64,000 nucleotides of DNA from Dokdonella_A soli. GTDB taxonomy: Bacteria > Pseudomonadota > Gammaproteobacteria > Xanthomonadales > Rhodanobacteraceae. The notes under the pieces are model-generated. The model saw nothing but the letters and a program-made list of their open reading frames with translations. It did no database searches and was not told the DNA's origin. Shown here piece by piece: positions 1 to 9,393 of this stretch (positions are counted from its first letter, which is position 1; each line of letters opens with the position of its first letter). The position numbers and the translations under genes were made by a program. Location of the stretch: positions 1-64,000 of the forward strand of contig NZ_BAAAEU010000027.1 of assembly GCF_039523175.1 (NCBI RefSeq), given 5' to 3'.

Positions 1-1155
1 GGTCCAGGTCTGGCCGCCGTCGTAGGTGGTGGCGATGAAGGCGTACCACACGCCGGGGAAGCTGATCGCCTGGTAGTCGCCCGGCATGTTGGTGCCGAGG
101 AAGCCGCAGGCCGCGCGGCCCGAACTGCCGCCGACCGCTTCGGTGTGTGCCGCGTTGACGATGCCGAGCGCCTTGCCGACGTCGACATCGCGGATCCAGG
201 TCTGGCCGCCATCCTTGCTGACTGCGACGTGGACGTGGCCCTCGGGCGGGTTGCCCGCGGCGACCGGCTCGTTGTTGACATAGCAGTAGTATGCGGTGCT
301 GTCGCTGTCGAGCGCGATGGATGGATCGGCGCCGTTCACTTGCGAGTGGCTGCCACTCACGGCGAACTCGCTCCACGTCGTGCCGGCATCGGTGCTGGTC
401 GCGCCGCCCTGGCGGGCGTTGCATTGGTTGACCGGCAGCCAGGCGGTACCGTTCGGCGCAATGTGCACGTGGCCGTGCAGACCGCCGCAGCCTTGCGCTC
501 CAAAGCCCGTGTAGGCCGGTACGCCGGGGCCCCAAGTCACGCCGAGATCGAGGCTGCGTGCGCACATCGCCGGGCCGACGATGTCCTGCGAGCAGTACAG
601 CGTGTTCTCGCCCTGGTTGAGCGGCGTCGTCAGGATCGACAGCGATGCCGGGAACGGTCCGCTGCCGATGGTTTGGTGGTCGGCGCCGCCGTTGGGCGGG
701 GCCACGCCGATCGGAATCCAGGAGTCGCCGTCGTTGTCGCTGTAGGCGTAGGCCGCGTTCGCACCGGCGGTGGAGTTGGAGGCGAAGGTGCGGCCGCTCT
801 TCTGGTCGGTCCAGAGGATCGGATCGAGCCCGGTGTTGGTCACGATGCTGGACTTGTCTTCCCAGAGCGCCTCGCAGCTCTCCGGGGCTGAGGGGTCGAC
901 CACTTCCGGCGGCGTCAGACGCCAGATCGGCCCGGCATTCATCGTCATGATGCGGTGGGTCGCGGGATCGAAGCCGATATTGAATTCGCCGTGGCTCGAT
1001 TGCGCCGAAGTGCCGTTGGGCGCGTAGAAGTTCTGGTAGCGAGGCTCACCCGGCATGGTCACGTTGGGTCCGCCGAACGAGCCAGCCGCAAGCAAGGGAG
1101 GGGCTGCGAGCAGCAACAGCGCCGGTATATACGAAAGCTTGGGTCGATTCACCAT
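1..1155 (-). CDS. Secreted BNR/Asp-box sialidase-like protein (3' end outside window)
   Basis: The minus strand is open from about 1161 to the left edge, so the C-terminus is missing; 385 codons are visible. Two ATGs are possible (1161 and 1155). The second has GGAG six bases upstream and is preferred. The N-terminus is a signal peptide (basic NRPK start, then a Leu/Ala core ending near LLAAG). Four Asp-box/BNR motifs are readable: SDNDGDSW, STDAGTTW, SKDGGQTW and TYDGGQTW, as in the beta-propellers of sialidases and related exo-glycosidases. Asp boxes define the fold, not the substrate, so sialidase activity is not established. It lies downstream of, and in the same direction as, the three subtilases, and has a similar upstream GGGGAA palindrome, which suggests shared control of secreted hydrolases. 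Confidence 0.8.
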   Translation of the reverse strand, partial: MVNRPKLSYIPALLLLAAPPLLAAGSFGGPNVTMPGEPRYQNFYAPNGTSAQSSHGEFNIGFDPATHRIMTMNAGPIWRLTPPEVVDPSAPESCEALWEDKSSIVTNTGLDPILWTDQKSGRTFASNSTAGANAAYAYSDNDGDSWIPIGVAPPNGGADHQTIGSGPFPASLSILTTPLNQGENTLYCSQDIVGPAMCARSLDLGVTWGPGVPAYTGFGAQGCGGLHGHVHIAPNGTAWLPVNQCNARQGGATSTDAGTTWSEFAVSGSHSQVNGADPSIALDSDSTAYYCYVNNEPVAAGNPPEGHVHVAVSKDGGQTWIRDVDVGKALGIVNAAHTEAVGGSSGRAACGFLGTNMPGDYQAISFPGVWYAFIATTYDGGQTWT

Positions 1156-1257
1156 CACCATCTCCGCGCTGCGGTCTCCTGGAAGTGCGCAGCGGTTGAG
1201 TTCGGATTGCCGTCATCCAGGTGGCCGGTCAGGCACACACCGTATAGGTCTTCAGCC

Positions 1258-1283
1258 GTAGTCCGGCAGAGGGGAAAACCCCC
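1258..1283. promoter_or_regulatory. GGGGAAAACCCC palindromic upstream element (copy A)
   Basis: GGGGAAAACCCCC at 1271-1283 is preceded by GTAGTCCGGC at 1258-1267. It lies about 116-128 nt upstream of the sialidase-like start. Comparable elements occur at similar distances upstream of two of the three subtilase genes. Candidate binding site for a dimeric regulator; the neighbouring NarL-type response regulator is an obvious candidate. The function is inferred only from recurrence and position. Confidence 0.4.
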
Positions 1284-1400
1284 AGCAGCGCGCCTGCAAA
1301 TCACCCAGGGTCGGGCCGGCGTTGCCGATGATCTGTTGCGCCGGTGCGGGCGCCGAGGTCGACGACGGCCCAGCAGATGCCGTCGCGCATTGCGGAAACG

Positions 1401-3914
1401 CTACTTGTTGTAGGTGTCGGCGAGGATGCCGGCCGAGACCGCGTACTCGGCGCGTGTCACGTTGCGCGCCGGGTCGAACCAGCCGTGGATGACCGGCTGC
1501 GGATCGAACGGCCCCTGGGTGAGCGTGTAGCGCACGTTCATCAGACCGAGGTCGATCGCGAGCTGCGCGTAGCCGCGCTTGTCGGCGGGAATGCTGGCCG
1601 AATCGTCAAGTTTCAGGCGCTGGTTGTTGTAGGTCACGTAAACGTCACCGCTGTACGACGTCGCGAGCGTCTGCTGACCGAGACTCTGTACGAGGCTGTA
1701 GGCGAGATCGCTGCGCGGCACCGTGCCGTTCGGCTTGAACTGGCCGTTCTGCAACTGCATCACGCCCGCCGCGACGCCGGCCCGATCCTTCAGCGCACCG
1801 CCAAATGCGATAGCCGCTTCGGCGAACGGGTAATACCGGCTCGACGTCTGCAGGTCGGTGAAGCTCGGTTTGACCGGCAGATACTGACGCACGCCAGCGC
1901 CCATCACCAGGTACTGGGCGAGATCGGCGCGGATCAGCGTATCGTCCGGATGGAAGTTGTCGTCGTCTTCGCCATCGGCCAGGCGCTCGCGCTTGGCGAC
2001 GGCATGCTGGATCGCGCCGCGATCCTGATGGCCGGCGACATCGTTGAGGCCGGTGTAGCCGCTTGTCTTGGCGAAGCTGATCGTTCCCTTGACCGTGCCG
2101 GGGATCGCAAAGCCGGTGATGACATGCGCCGGATCAAGCGTCGTGCCGCTGATCGAGCCGATGCCGCGCACGCTGATCGTCCAGGGGCCTGGCTTGCCGG
2201 GCGCGCCGACCGCGACGGACGAGCCAAGTAGCGGCAGCGCGATCGACGAGCCATAGCGGTTGCCGTCCGGATCGATCAGCACCAGCGCGACGGTCTGGCC
2301 GTCCGGTGGCGTGGCACGCGCGTTGACCCAGGCAGTGTCGCTGCTGACCTGGAACGTCTGCGAACCGGCCGGACCGGCCGGTGTGAAATCGTCCGAGGAG
2401 AATGGCAGCGTACCGCCCGGTTCGACCTCCGCGCTGGCATTGAAGCGGTGCAGGTTGTTGACCGTGCTGCCGAAGCCGCCGCGCGTGCCCGAAGCCTCCA
2501 TCAGGGCCACGTAGGCATTGACGTAGCCGGCGCCGTCTTCCCACGACGCGCGACCCGGGATGTTGCTGGCGGTGCGCTGGAGCAGGTCCTTGACCTGCAG
2601 CGGATTGAGGTTCGGATTCGCTTCGAGGATCAGCGCGGTGATGCCGGCCGTGTGCGGCGTCGCCATCGAGGTGCCGCTCATGGTGGTGTAGAACGGCAGG
2701 TAGGCCGGCGCGATCAACTTCTGATCCGTCTGTGCCGCCAGCAGTGGCAGCGCGCCGGTGACGTCGCGCGTGGAGATCACGTCGACACCGGGCGCGGTGA
2801 TCGCCGGCTCGTTCACGTAGGTCCACCGCTGGCCGTCCGGCATGGCGAAGCTGGCGCTCTCGTAGCGGTGGCCGCGCGACGAGAAGTCGGCGAGCCTGCC
2901 CTGCTTGTCGCCGGCGGCGACCGAGATCACCCACGGGGCCTGTGCGTAGGGATTGTGCGTGTCCTCGCCGGGGCCGCTGTTGCCGGCGGCGAACAGCACG
3001 ACCATGCCGTCGTTGTAGGCCTCGTAGCTGGCCAGGTTGACCGGATTGGTCGGATCGAACTTGCCCGAGCTGCCCCACGAGTTGGAGATCACCCGGATCG
3101 GCGAGTTGAAGCGGAACTGGTTGATGATCGCGTAATCGAAACCGCCAACCGCATCGAGGATCGTGGTGACGGCACCCGAGCCATAGCCGACGATCTTCGC
3201 ACCCGGCGCCACGCCGGCGTACAGCCCACTCGAACGCGCGCCGGCGCCGCCGAGGATGCCGGCGCAATGGGTGCCATGGCCCGAGCTGGTGTCGCTGTTC
3301 GGCTGCCCTTCGACGTAGGTGACCGGCAGGATGCCGGCCGGGCCGCCGAGGGCGGTGACCAGGCTCCGCGGCAGCCCGTGCAGGTTGGTGAGCGCCTGCA
3401 CGTTCTGCACGACGTGGTCGCCGTAGGTCAGATCGAGATGGGTGGCGTCGATACCGGAGTCATTGATCATCGCGGTGACGCCAAAGCCCTTGTAGGGCAG
3501 CACGCGGCCGAAATCGGCCGGATGCGTCTGCGTACGCGCCACGCTGGATTGCTCGCGCGATTCCTGGTTGAAGTCCGTCAGATGGCTGTTCGGATAGATC
3601 GACAGCACGTCCATGCGTGTGGTCAGCGCGCGGATCTGCGCAGGGGTCGCCACCGCGCCGGCGATCGGCAGCGCCTGGAAGGTCAAGGCCTGGTTGATGC
3701 CGAGCGCGCCCAACGCGGCGACCTGGTCGGAGGTGAGCGGCGAGTGGATGTTGTTGAAGCTCACCACCACTTCAAGCTTGTCGCCCGGCGCGGCGGTGGT
3801 CAGCGCCTGTTCGAGATCGGGGGCGAGGTGGGCGTTGGCGAAAGCGGCGCCGCTGAGAATGCAACCGGTGATCGCGAGCGCCAATCGGCTGCGGCGAAGG
3901 TGAAGCCTGTGCAT
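1401..3914 (-). CDS. S8 family serine peptidase with C-terminal SLH-like repeats (copy 1)
   Basis: Secreted subtilase of 837 residues. Start at 3914 has GAGGGGG six bases upstream and begins a signal peptide ending near SGAAFA. With this start the catalytic Asp falls at 152, as in both paralogues. Order: signal peptide; I9-like propeptide (about 35-115); S8 domain with Asp152 (NDSGIDATH), His213 (GHGTHCAG), Asn312 (AAGNSGPG) and Ser416 (SGTSMATP); a beta-rich middle region with a prepeptidase-like segment; then, from about 640, three S-layer-homology-like modules, each ending in a motif such as DDTLIRADLA, NGTVPRSDLA or RNVTRAEYA. SLH modules normally bind cell-wall polymers, so surface retention is possible, but in a Gram-negative this is inference. 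Last of three tandem paralogues. The 3' flank has no clear terminator. Confidence 0.93.
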   Translation of the reverse strand: MHRLHLRRSRLALAITGCILSGAAFANAHLAPDLEQALTTAAPGDKLEVVVSFNNIHSPLTSDQVAALGALGINQALTFQALPIAGAVATPAQIRALTTRMDVLSIYPNSHLTDFNQESREQSSVARTQTHPADFGRVLPYKGFGVTAMINDSGIDATHLDLTYGDHVVQNVQALTNLHGLPRSLVTALGGPAGILPVTYVEGQPNSDTSSGHGTHCAGILGGAGARSSGLYAGVAPGAKIVGYGSGAVTTILDAVGGFDYAIINQFRFNSPIRVISNSWGSSGKFDPTNPVNLASYEAYNDGMVVLFAAGNSGPGEDTHNPYAQAPWVISVAAGDKQGRLADFSSRGHRYESASFAMPDGQRWTYVNEPAITAPGVDVISTRDVTGALPLLAAQTDQKLIAPAYLPFYTTMSGTSMATPHTAGITALILEANPNLNPLQVKDLLQRTASNIPGRASWEDGAGYVNAYVALMEASGTRGGFGSTVNNLHRFNASAEVEPGGTLPFSSDDFTPAGPAGSQTFQVSSDTAWVNARATPPDGQTVALVLIDPDGNRYGSSIALPLLGSSVAVGAPGKPGPWTISVRGIGSISGTTLDPAHVITGFAIPGTVKGTISFAKTSGYTGLNDVAGHQDRGAIQHAVAKRERLADGEDDDNFHPDDTLIRADLAQYLVMGAGVRQYLPVKPSFTDLQTSSRYYPFAEAAIAFGGALKDRAGVAAGVMQLQNGQFKPNGTVPRSDLAYSLVQSLGQQTLATSYSGDVYVTYNNQRLKLDDSASIPADKRGYAQLAIDLGLMNVRYTLTQGPFDPQPVIHGWFDPARNVTRAEYAVSAGILADTYNK

Positions 3915-4027
3915 GAGTTGCCCCCTCAGGGAGTGCATGGAAACGACGCGCACCGCCACCATCTTTCCCTGAGTACTGCGATACAGCGGCGCCAGCATCG
4001 GACGCGCGAGGGGCGCAGGGAATCGGG

Positions 4028-4059
4028 CCTACTCCTCAAGCGGAGCAGGGGAAATCCCT
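4028..4059. promoter_or_regulatory. AGGGGAAATCCCT palindromic upstream element (copy B)
   Basis: AGGGGAAATCCCT at 4047-4059 is preceded by a CTCC/GGAG inverted repeat and by CTACTCC. It lies about 133-145 nt upstream of the copy 1 subtilase start. It resembles the elements at 1258-1283 and 9394-9434 in its GGGGAA core, in the TA-TCC element on one side, and in its distance to the start codon. Confidence 0.4.
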
Positions 4060-4143
4060 CACGGAGACGACGCCGTGTTGATGAGCCGGGCAGCGCCTCG
4101 CGTTTGGCGCCCAGCGTAGGGGTTCAGGTCCGTGCGACAAGCA

Positions 4144-4167
4144 GGCGGCCCGGAATCCCGGGCCGCC
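4144..4167 (-). terminator. GC-rich hairpin after subtilase copy 2
   Basis: Perfect 10-bp stem GGCGGCCCGG/CCGGGCCGCC with loop AATC, 27 nt past the stop of subtilase copy 2 in its direction of transcription. The following minus-strand bases (TGCTTGTC) are only weakly T-rich. Probably an intrinsic terminator, or a pause hairpin separating copy 2 from copy 1. Confidence 0.6.
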
Positions 4168-4193
4168 TTGGCGTCACGTAAAGCGTGAAGCAG

Positions 4194-6671
4194 TTACTTG
4201 TTGTAGGTGTCGGCGAGGATGCCGGCCGAAACCGCGTACTCGGCGCGCGTCACATTGCGGACCGGATCGAACCAGGCGTGGATGACCGGCTGCGGATCGA
4301 ACGGACCCTGGGTGAGCGTGTAGCGCACGTTCATCAGGCCGAGGTCGATCACGAGCTGGGCATAGCCGCGGGCTGCAGCCGGGATTGCGTCGGAGTCGTC
4401 AAGCTTGATGCGGCTGCCGTTGTAGAGTGCCTTGACGTCGCCGCTGAAGGCGCTCGCCTGCGCCTGCAGGCCGAGCGCTTGGACCAGGCTGTAGGCCAGG
4501 TCCGCCCGGGGCACGGCCGTATCCGGGAGGAACGCGCCATTGACCAACCGCATCAGTCCTTCGTTGACGCCGGCGCGATCCTTGAGCGCCGCCCCGTGAG
4601 CAATCACAGCCTCCGCAAACGGATAACGGACATCGCTGACGGCGAGATCGGCGAAGCTTGGCGTTGCCGGCAGGGACTGACGCACGGCGGCGCCCATCAC
4701 CAGATAGCGTGCGAGATCGCCACGGGTCAGCGCGGTGTCGGGGCTGAAGTTGCCGCCTGCCTGACCGTCGACGAGGTGCTTGGCGACCGCGTACTGAATG
4801 CCGCCTTGGGCCGGATGCCCCGCGATGTCGTTGAGGCCGCTGTAGGCTCCGCTGTTGATGAGCGAGATCGTGCCGGTCACCGAGCCGGGACCGTTCGGCA
4901 GGCCCGTCGGAACGCCGACACCCGCGAAGCCCTTGGCGGTCACGGTCCAGGTGCCCGGCTTGGCCGGCGCGCTCACCGATGCGTTGGAGCCGAGCACCGG
5001 ATAGGTGAAGCTGGATTTGTAGACCTTGCCATCGGGATCGATCAGCTGCAGCACCAAGGTGTTGGTGTCGACCGAACTGTGCGCGATCACCCAGGCGGTG
5101 TCCTTGGTGACAGTGAAGGTCTGCGAACCCGTCGTGCCCGTTGGGGAGTAGTCGAACTTGAACGGCAAGATGCCGCCGGAAGTGACCACCGCGTTGCTGT
5201 TGAACGTATGCAGGCTATTGACCGTGCTGCCGTAGCCGCGACGATTGCCGGAGGCTTCCATCAGCGCCGCGTACGCATTGACGTGGCCGGCGCCGGCTTC
5301 CCAGCCAGCGTAACCCGGGAGGTTGGTGGCGGTGCGCTGAAGCAGATTCTTGACTTCGAGCGGCTTCAGGGCCGGATTGGCCTCAAGCAGCAGGGCGACG
5401 ACGCCGGCCGTGTTCGGGGTCGCCATCGAGGTGCCACTCATCGCCGTGTAGAACGGCAGATAAGGAGGCGCGATCAGGTTGGCGTCGGTCTGCGCGGCCA
5501 GCGGAGGCAGCGCACCGAGCGGGTCGCGGGTGGAGATCACGTCGACGCCGGTGGCGACGATGGCGGGTTCGTTGACGTAGGTCCACGACTGCCCATCGGG
5601 CATGACGAAGCTGCCATTCTCGAAACGATGTCCGCGCGAGGAGAAATCGGCGAGCTTGCCTTGCTTGTCCCCCGCCGCGACCGAGGTTACCCATGGCGCC
5701 TGCGCGTAGGGATTGTGCGAATTCTCGCTCGGGCCGTCGTTGCCGGCGGCGAAGACCGAGACAATGCCGCTCTTGTAGGCGGCATAGCTGGCGACATTCA
5801 CCGGGTCCGTCGGATCGAACGGCCCCGAGCTGCCCCACGAGTTCGAGATCACGCGGATCGGCGAGTTGAAACGAAACTGGTTGATCAGCGCGTAATCGAA
5901 CCCGCCGATCACGTCCATGACTTCAATGACGGTTCCGGAACCGTAGCCGACCAGCTGGGCGCCGGGCGCCATGCCGCGATACAGGCCATTCGAGCGGGCG
6001 CCGGTGCCTGCAATGATGCCCGCGCAATGGGTGCCGTGACCGGAGCTGATGTCGGTGTTCTGTTGCCCTTCGACATAGGTCACCGGAAGGATCGACAGCG
6101 AAGGCGCCGGCGCGGGAGCGGCCTGGCCCTGGCTGCGCAGGTTGGTCAGGCCCTGCACGTTCTGCACGATCTTGGTGCCGTAGCTGAGATCGAGATGCGT
6201 GGCATCGATGCCGGAGTCGTTCACCATCACGGTGACACCGAAGCCGGACCAGGGCAGCGTACGGCCGAAGTCGGCTGGCTGCGCCTGTGCTTGCTGCGCG
6301 CTCGCGATCTCGCGGGATTCCTGGTCGTACAGCGTGACCGGCTTGTTGGCGAAGATCGACAGCACGTCGGGGCGTCGCGCCAGCGCATTGATCTGCGCCG
6401 GCGTGGCGAGCGCGCCGAGGATCGGCAAGGCCTGAAAGGCCAGTCCTTGGTTGATGCCGAGCGCTCGCACGCCCGCCAGTTCGGCGGTGGTGACAGGACC
6501 TTTGGCGTTGTTGAACGTAACGACGACTTCGAGCTGGTCGCTCGGCAGGGCCGTGGCGAGCTGCCGGCTGAGGTCGGTGCCGATATGGGCATCGGCCAAG
6601 GCGGTGCCGCTGGACAAGGCGCAAGCGATGGCAACGGCCAGCTTGCGGTAGGTTTCGCTGTACATCTGCAT
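4194..6671 (-). CDS. S8 family serine peptidase with C-terminal SLH-like repeats (copy 2)
   Basis: Middle paralogue, 825 residues. A GTG four codons upstream (6683) is possible, but ATG 6671 has AAGGTGA upstream and puts the catalytic Asp at 152 as in the other copies. The signal peptide ends near SGTALA. The I9-like propeptide is followed by an S8 domain with NDSGIDATH, GHGTHCAG, AAGNDGPSEN (oxyanion Asn) and SGTSMATPN. The C-terminal three SLH-like modules are strongly conserved, ending in NVTRAEYAVSAGILADTYNK. This is the most divergent copy: the loop before the catalytic His carries an Ala/Pro-rich stretch (QAAPAPAPS), and the beta-rich middle region differs from copies 1 and 3. Its upstream region lacks a clear GGGGAA palindrome, so its regulation may also differ. 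Confidence 0.93.
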   Translation of the reverse strand: MQMYSETYRKLAVAIACALSSGTALADAHIGTDLSRQLATALPSDQLEVVVTFNNAKGPVTTAELAGVRALGINQGLAFQALPILGALATPAQINALARRPDVLSIFANKPVTLYDQESREIASAQQAQAQPADFGRTLPWSGFGVTVMVNDSGIDATHLDLSYGTKIVQNVQGLTNLRSQGQAAPAPAPSLSILPVTYVEGQQNTDISSGHGTHCAGIIAGTGARSNGLYRGMAPGAQLVGYGSGTVIEVMDVIGGFDYALINQFRFNSPIRVISNSWGSSGPFDPTDPVNVASYAAYKSGIVSVFAAGNDGPSENSHNPYAQAPWVTSVAAGDKQGKLADFSSRGHRFENGSFVMPDGQSWTYVNEPAIVATGVDVISTRDPLGALPPLAAQTDANLIAPPYLPFYTAMSGTSMATPNTAGVVALLLEANPALKPLEVKNLLQRTATNLPGYAGWEAGAGHVNAYAALMEASGNRRGYGSTVNSLHTFNSNAVVTSGGILPFKFDYSPTGTTGSQTFTVTKDTAWVIAHSSVDTNTLVLQLIDPDGKVYKSSFTYPVLGSNASVSAPAKPGTWTVTAKGFAGVGVPTGLPNGPGSVTGTISLINSGAYSGLNDIAGHPAQGGIQYAVAKHLVDGQAGGNFSPDTALTRGDLARYLVMGAAVRQSLPATPSFADLAVSDVRYPFAEAVIAHGAALKDRAGVNEGLMRLVNGAFLPDTAVPRADLAYSLVQALGLQAQASAFSGDVKALYNGSRIKLDDSDAIPAAARGYAQLVIDLGLMNVRYTLTQGPFDPQPVIHAWFDPVRNVTRAEYAVSAGILADTYNK

Positions 6672-6745
6672 GGAGTCGATCACCTTGGAAAGGTTTGTGA
6701 ATGGCAGTCGGATCAGGGCCGGACTACCTGTTCAACCGAATAGGT

Positions 6746-6774
6746 AAAAATGCGGCCCGGGGTGTCCGGGCCGC
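6746..6774 (-). terminator. Intrinsic terminator after subtilase copy 3
   Basis: Stem GCGGCCCGG/CCGGGCCGC (6752-6760 and 6766-6774) with a 5-nt loop. On the minus strand it is followed by ATTTTTACC. This is a textbook Rho-independent terminator 19 nt past the stop of subtilase copy 3, so copy 3 is probably a separate transcript from copy 2. Confidence 0.85.
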
Positions 6775-6792
6775 TTCGATGCATTGCTGCAA

Positions 6793-9294
6793 TTACTTGT
6801 TGTAGGTGTCGGCGAGGAGGCCGGCCGAGACCGCGTACTCGGCGCGCGTCACGTTGCGCGCCGGATCGAACCAGCCGTGGATGACCGGTTGCGGATCGAA
6901 CGGACCCTGCGTGAGCGTGTAGCGCACGTTCATCAGGCCGAGGTCGATCGCGAGCTGCGCGTAGCCGCGCTTGTCGGCCGGAATGCTGGCCGAATCGTCA
7001 AGTTTCAGGCGCTGGTTGTTGTAGGTCACGTAGACGTCGCCGTTGTACGGCGCAGCGACCGCCTGCTGACCGAGGCTCTGCACCAGGCTGTAGGCGAGAT
7101 CGCTGCGCGGCACATTGCCGGTCGCGTTGAACTGGCCGCCTTGCAACTGCATCACGCCGGCCGCGACGCCGGCACGGTCCTTCAGCGCGCCGCCGAATCC
7201 GATCGCGGCCTCGGCGAACGCGTAGCGACTGTCGCTGGCGGCCAGATCGGTGAAGCTCGGCGTGACCGGAAGCGCCTGGCGGATGCCGGCACCCATGACG
7301 AGGTACTGGGCAAGGTCGCCGCGCACCAGCAGATCGTCCGGATGGAAGTTGCTGTCGGCGTAGCCATCGACGAGACGCCGTCCGACGCCGCTCTGGATCG
7401 CGCCCCTCGCCGGATGCCCGGCGATGTCGTTGAGGCCGGTATAGCCGCCCGACTTGGCGAAGCTGAGCGTACCGGCGACCGTGCCCGGGATCGCATAGCC
7501 GTTGGTGACGTGGGCTGGGTCGAGCGCGGTGCCGCTGACCGAGCCGATGCCGCGCACGGTGACCTTCCAGGTACCTGGCTTGCCCGGAGCGCCGACGGCG
7601 ACGCTGTCGCCGAGCACCGGCAGGGCGATCGACGAGCCGTAGCTCTTGCCGTCCGGATCGACCAGCACCAAGGCGACCGTCTGCCCGGTCGGCGGGGTCG
7701 CGCTGGCATTGACCCAGGAAATGTCACTGCCGACCTGGAAAGTCTGTGCGCCGGTCGGACCGACCGGAGAGAAGTCGACCGAGAACGGCTGGGTGCCGCC
7801 GGCGACGACCACCGCGCCGGCATTGAAGCGGCGCAGCGCATTGACGGTGCTGCCATAGCCGCTGCGCGTGCCGGAGGCTTCCATCAGCGCCGCGTAGGCG
7901 TTGACGTAGCCGGTGCCGTCCTGCCACGACTCGTAGCCGGGGATATTGCTAGCGGTGCGGCGCAGGAGGTCCTTGACCTGCAGCGGTCCGAGCCGCGGAT
8001 TCGCCTCGAGCAGCAGGGCCGAGATGCCGGCGGTGTGCGGTGTCGCCATCGAAGTGCCGCTCATCGTCGTGTAGAACGGCAGGTACTGCGGTGCGATCAG
8101 CGCGGCATCGGTCTGCGCGGCGAGCGGTGGCAACGCGCCGCCGAACGTGCGCGTCGAGATCACGTCCACGCCCGGAGCGGTGACGCTCGGCTGGTTCACG
8201 TAGGTCCATTGCTTGCCGTCCGCCATCGTGAATGTGCCGGATTCGAAGCGTGCACCGCGCGAGGAGAAGTCGGCGAGCTTGCCGTGCTTGTCGCCGGCTG
8301 CGACCGAGATGACCCAGGGTGCCTGCGCGTAGGGATTGTGCGTGTTTTCGCCAGGGCCGCTGTTGCCGGCTGCGAACGCCACGACCATGCCGTCCTTGTA
8401 GGCCTCATAGCTGGCGAGGTTGACCGGATCGGTCGGATCGAACTTGCCTGATGTGCCCCACGAATTCGAGATCACGCGAATCGGCGAGCGGAAGCGGAAC
8501 TGGTTGGTGATCGCGTAGTCGAAGCCGCCGATCGAATCGAGGATCGAGATGACCGCGCCCGAGCCGTAGCCGACGATGTCGGCGCCCGGCGCTACGCCGG
8601 CGTAGAGACCGTTCGAGCGTGCGCCGGTGCCGCCGAGGATGCCGGCGCAGTGCGTGCCATGGCCGGAGCTGGTGTCGGTGTCCTGCAGGCCTTCGGTGTA
8701 GGTGACCGGGAGGATGTTCGGGCCGCCCGCGGAGCTGACGAGATTCTGCGGCAGGCCCCTCAGATTGGTCAGGCCCTGCACGTTCTGCACGACGTGGGTG
8801 CCGTAGCTGATGTCGAGATGTGTGGCGTCGATGCCGGAGTCGTTGATCATCGCAGTCACGCCGAAACCGGACCAGCGCAGCACGCGGCCGAAATCAGCGG
8901 GATTTGCTTCCGCGCGGGCCACGCTGCTCTGCTCGCGCGACTCCTGGTTGAAGTACTCCAGCTTGCGGTTCGGAAAGATCGAGATGACGTCGCTGCGCGC
9001 GGCCAGCGCGCTGATCTGCGCTGGTGTCGCCAGCGCACCGGCGATCGGCAGCGAGTGGAACGTGAACGCCCGGGTGATGCCGATCGCGCGCAACGCTGCG
9101 ATCTGCGCGGCGCTGACCGGTTGTGCGCCGTTGTTGAAGCTGACCACGACTTCGAGCTGGCCGCCCGACGGAGTGGCGGCCAGGGCTTGACTGAGGTCGG
9201 CGGGAATGCTGGCATCGGCGAACGCGGTGCCGCTGAGGATGCAACCGGCGATTGCGAGCGCCAGCGGGTTGCGAAGCGTAGGGAACGACTGCAT
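6793..9294 (-). CDS. S8 family serine peptidase with C-terminal SLH-like repeats (copy 3)
   Basis: First of the three in transcription order, 833 residues. Start at 9294 has GGAGGA eight bases upstream. The signal peptide ends near SGTAFA. The layout matches copy 1: I9-like propeptide, S8 domain with Asp152, His212, AAGNSGPGEN and SGTSMATPH, a beta-rich middle region, then three SLH-like modules. Copies 1 and 3 share long identical stretches in the last 60 residues and the same middle region (for example AVGAPGKPG), so they are closer to each other than to copy 2. That ordering fits duplication with later divergence of the middle gene. It begins about 200 nt downstream of the response-regulator stop and has its own terminator. 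Confidence 0.93.
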   Translation of the reverse strand: MQSFPTLRNPLALAIAGCILSGTAFADASIPADLSQALAATPSGGQLEVVVSFNNGAQPVSAAQIAALRAIGITRAFTFHSLPIAGALATPAQISALAARSDVISIFPNRKLEYFNQESREQSSVARAEANPADFGRVLRWSGFGVTAMINDSGIDATHLDISYGTHVVQNVQGLTNLRGLPQNLVSSAGGPNILPVTYTEGLQDTDTSSGHGTHCAGILGGTGARSNGLYAGVAPGADIVGYGSGAVISILDSIGGFDYAITNQFRFRSPIRVISNSWGTSGKFDPTDPVNLASYEAYKDGMVVAFAAGNSGPGENTHNPYAQAPWVISVAAGDKHGKLADFSSRGARFESGTFTMADGKQWTYVNQPSVTAPGVDVISTRTFGGALPPLAAQTDAALIAPQYLPFYTTMSGTSMATPHTAGISALLLEANPRLGPLQVKDLLRRTASNIPGYESWQDGTGYVNAYAALMEASGTRSGYGSTVNALRRFNAGAVVVAGGTQPFSVDFSPVGPTGAQTFQVGSDISWVNASATPPTGQTVALVLVDPDGKSYGSSIALPVLGDSVAVGAPGKPGTWKVTVRGIGSVSGTALDPAHVTNGYAIPGTVAGTLSFAKSGGYTGLNDIAGHPARGAIQSGVGRRLVDGYADSNFHPDDLLVRGDLAQYLVMGAGIRQALPVTPSFTDLAASDSRYAFAEAAIGFGGALKDRAGVAAGVMQLQGGQFNATGNVPRSDLAYSLVQSLGQQAVAAPYNGDVYVTYNNQRLKLDDSASIPADKRGYAQLAIDLGLMNVRYTLTQGPFDPQPVIHGWFDPARNVTRAEYAVSAGLLADTYNK

Positions 9295-9393
9295 GAACGA
9301 CTTCCTCCGGAGGAGAGCAAAGCACACGCCGCCGGTAGCGCCGGCAGTGCGGATGAGTGGAACGTCGTTACGCTGCGCCTGGAGGCGAGGCGC

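Noticed and set aside
145..891. 248-codon plus-strand open frame at the left edge
   Set aside because: The minus strand encodes a signal peptide and four Asp-box motifs across the same region, so the plus frame is a shadow.
1344..1400. Hairpin GCGACGGC/GCCGTCG after subtilase copy 1 as a terminator
   Set aside because: Short stem, 9-nt loop and no T-run; not convincing next to the clear terminators of the other copies.
4185..6743. 852-codon plus-strand open frame opposite subtilase copy 2
   Set aside because: Arg/Gly/Val-rich shadow composition with no domain. The minus frame has a signal peptide, catalytic triad and SLH-like modules. Similar antisense frames opposite copies 1 and 3 were rejected for the same reason.
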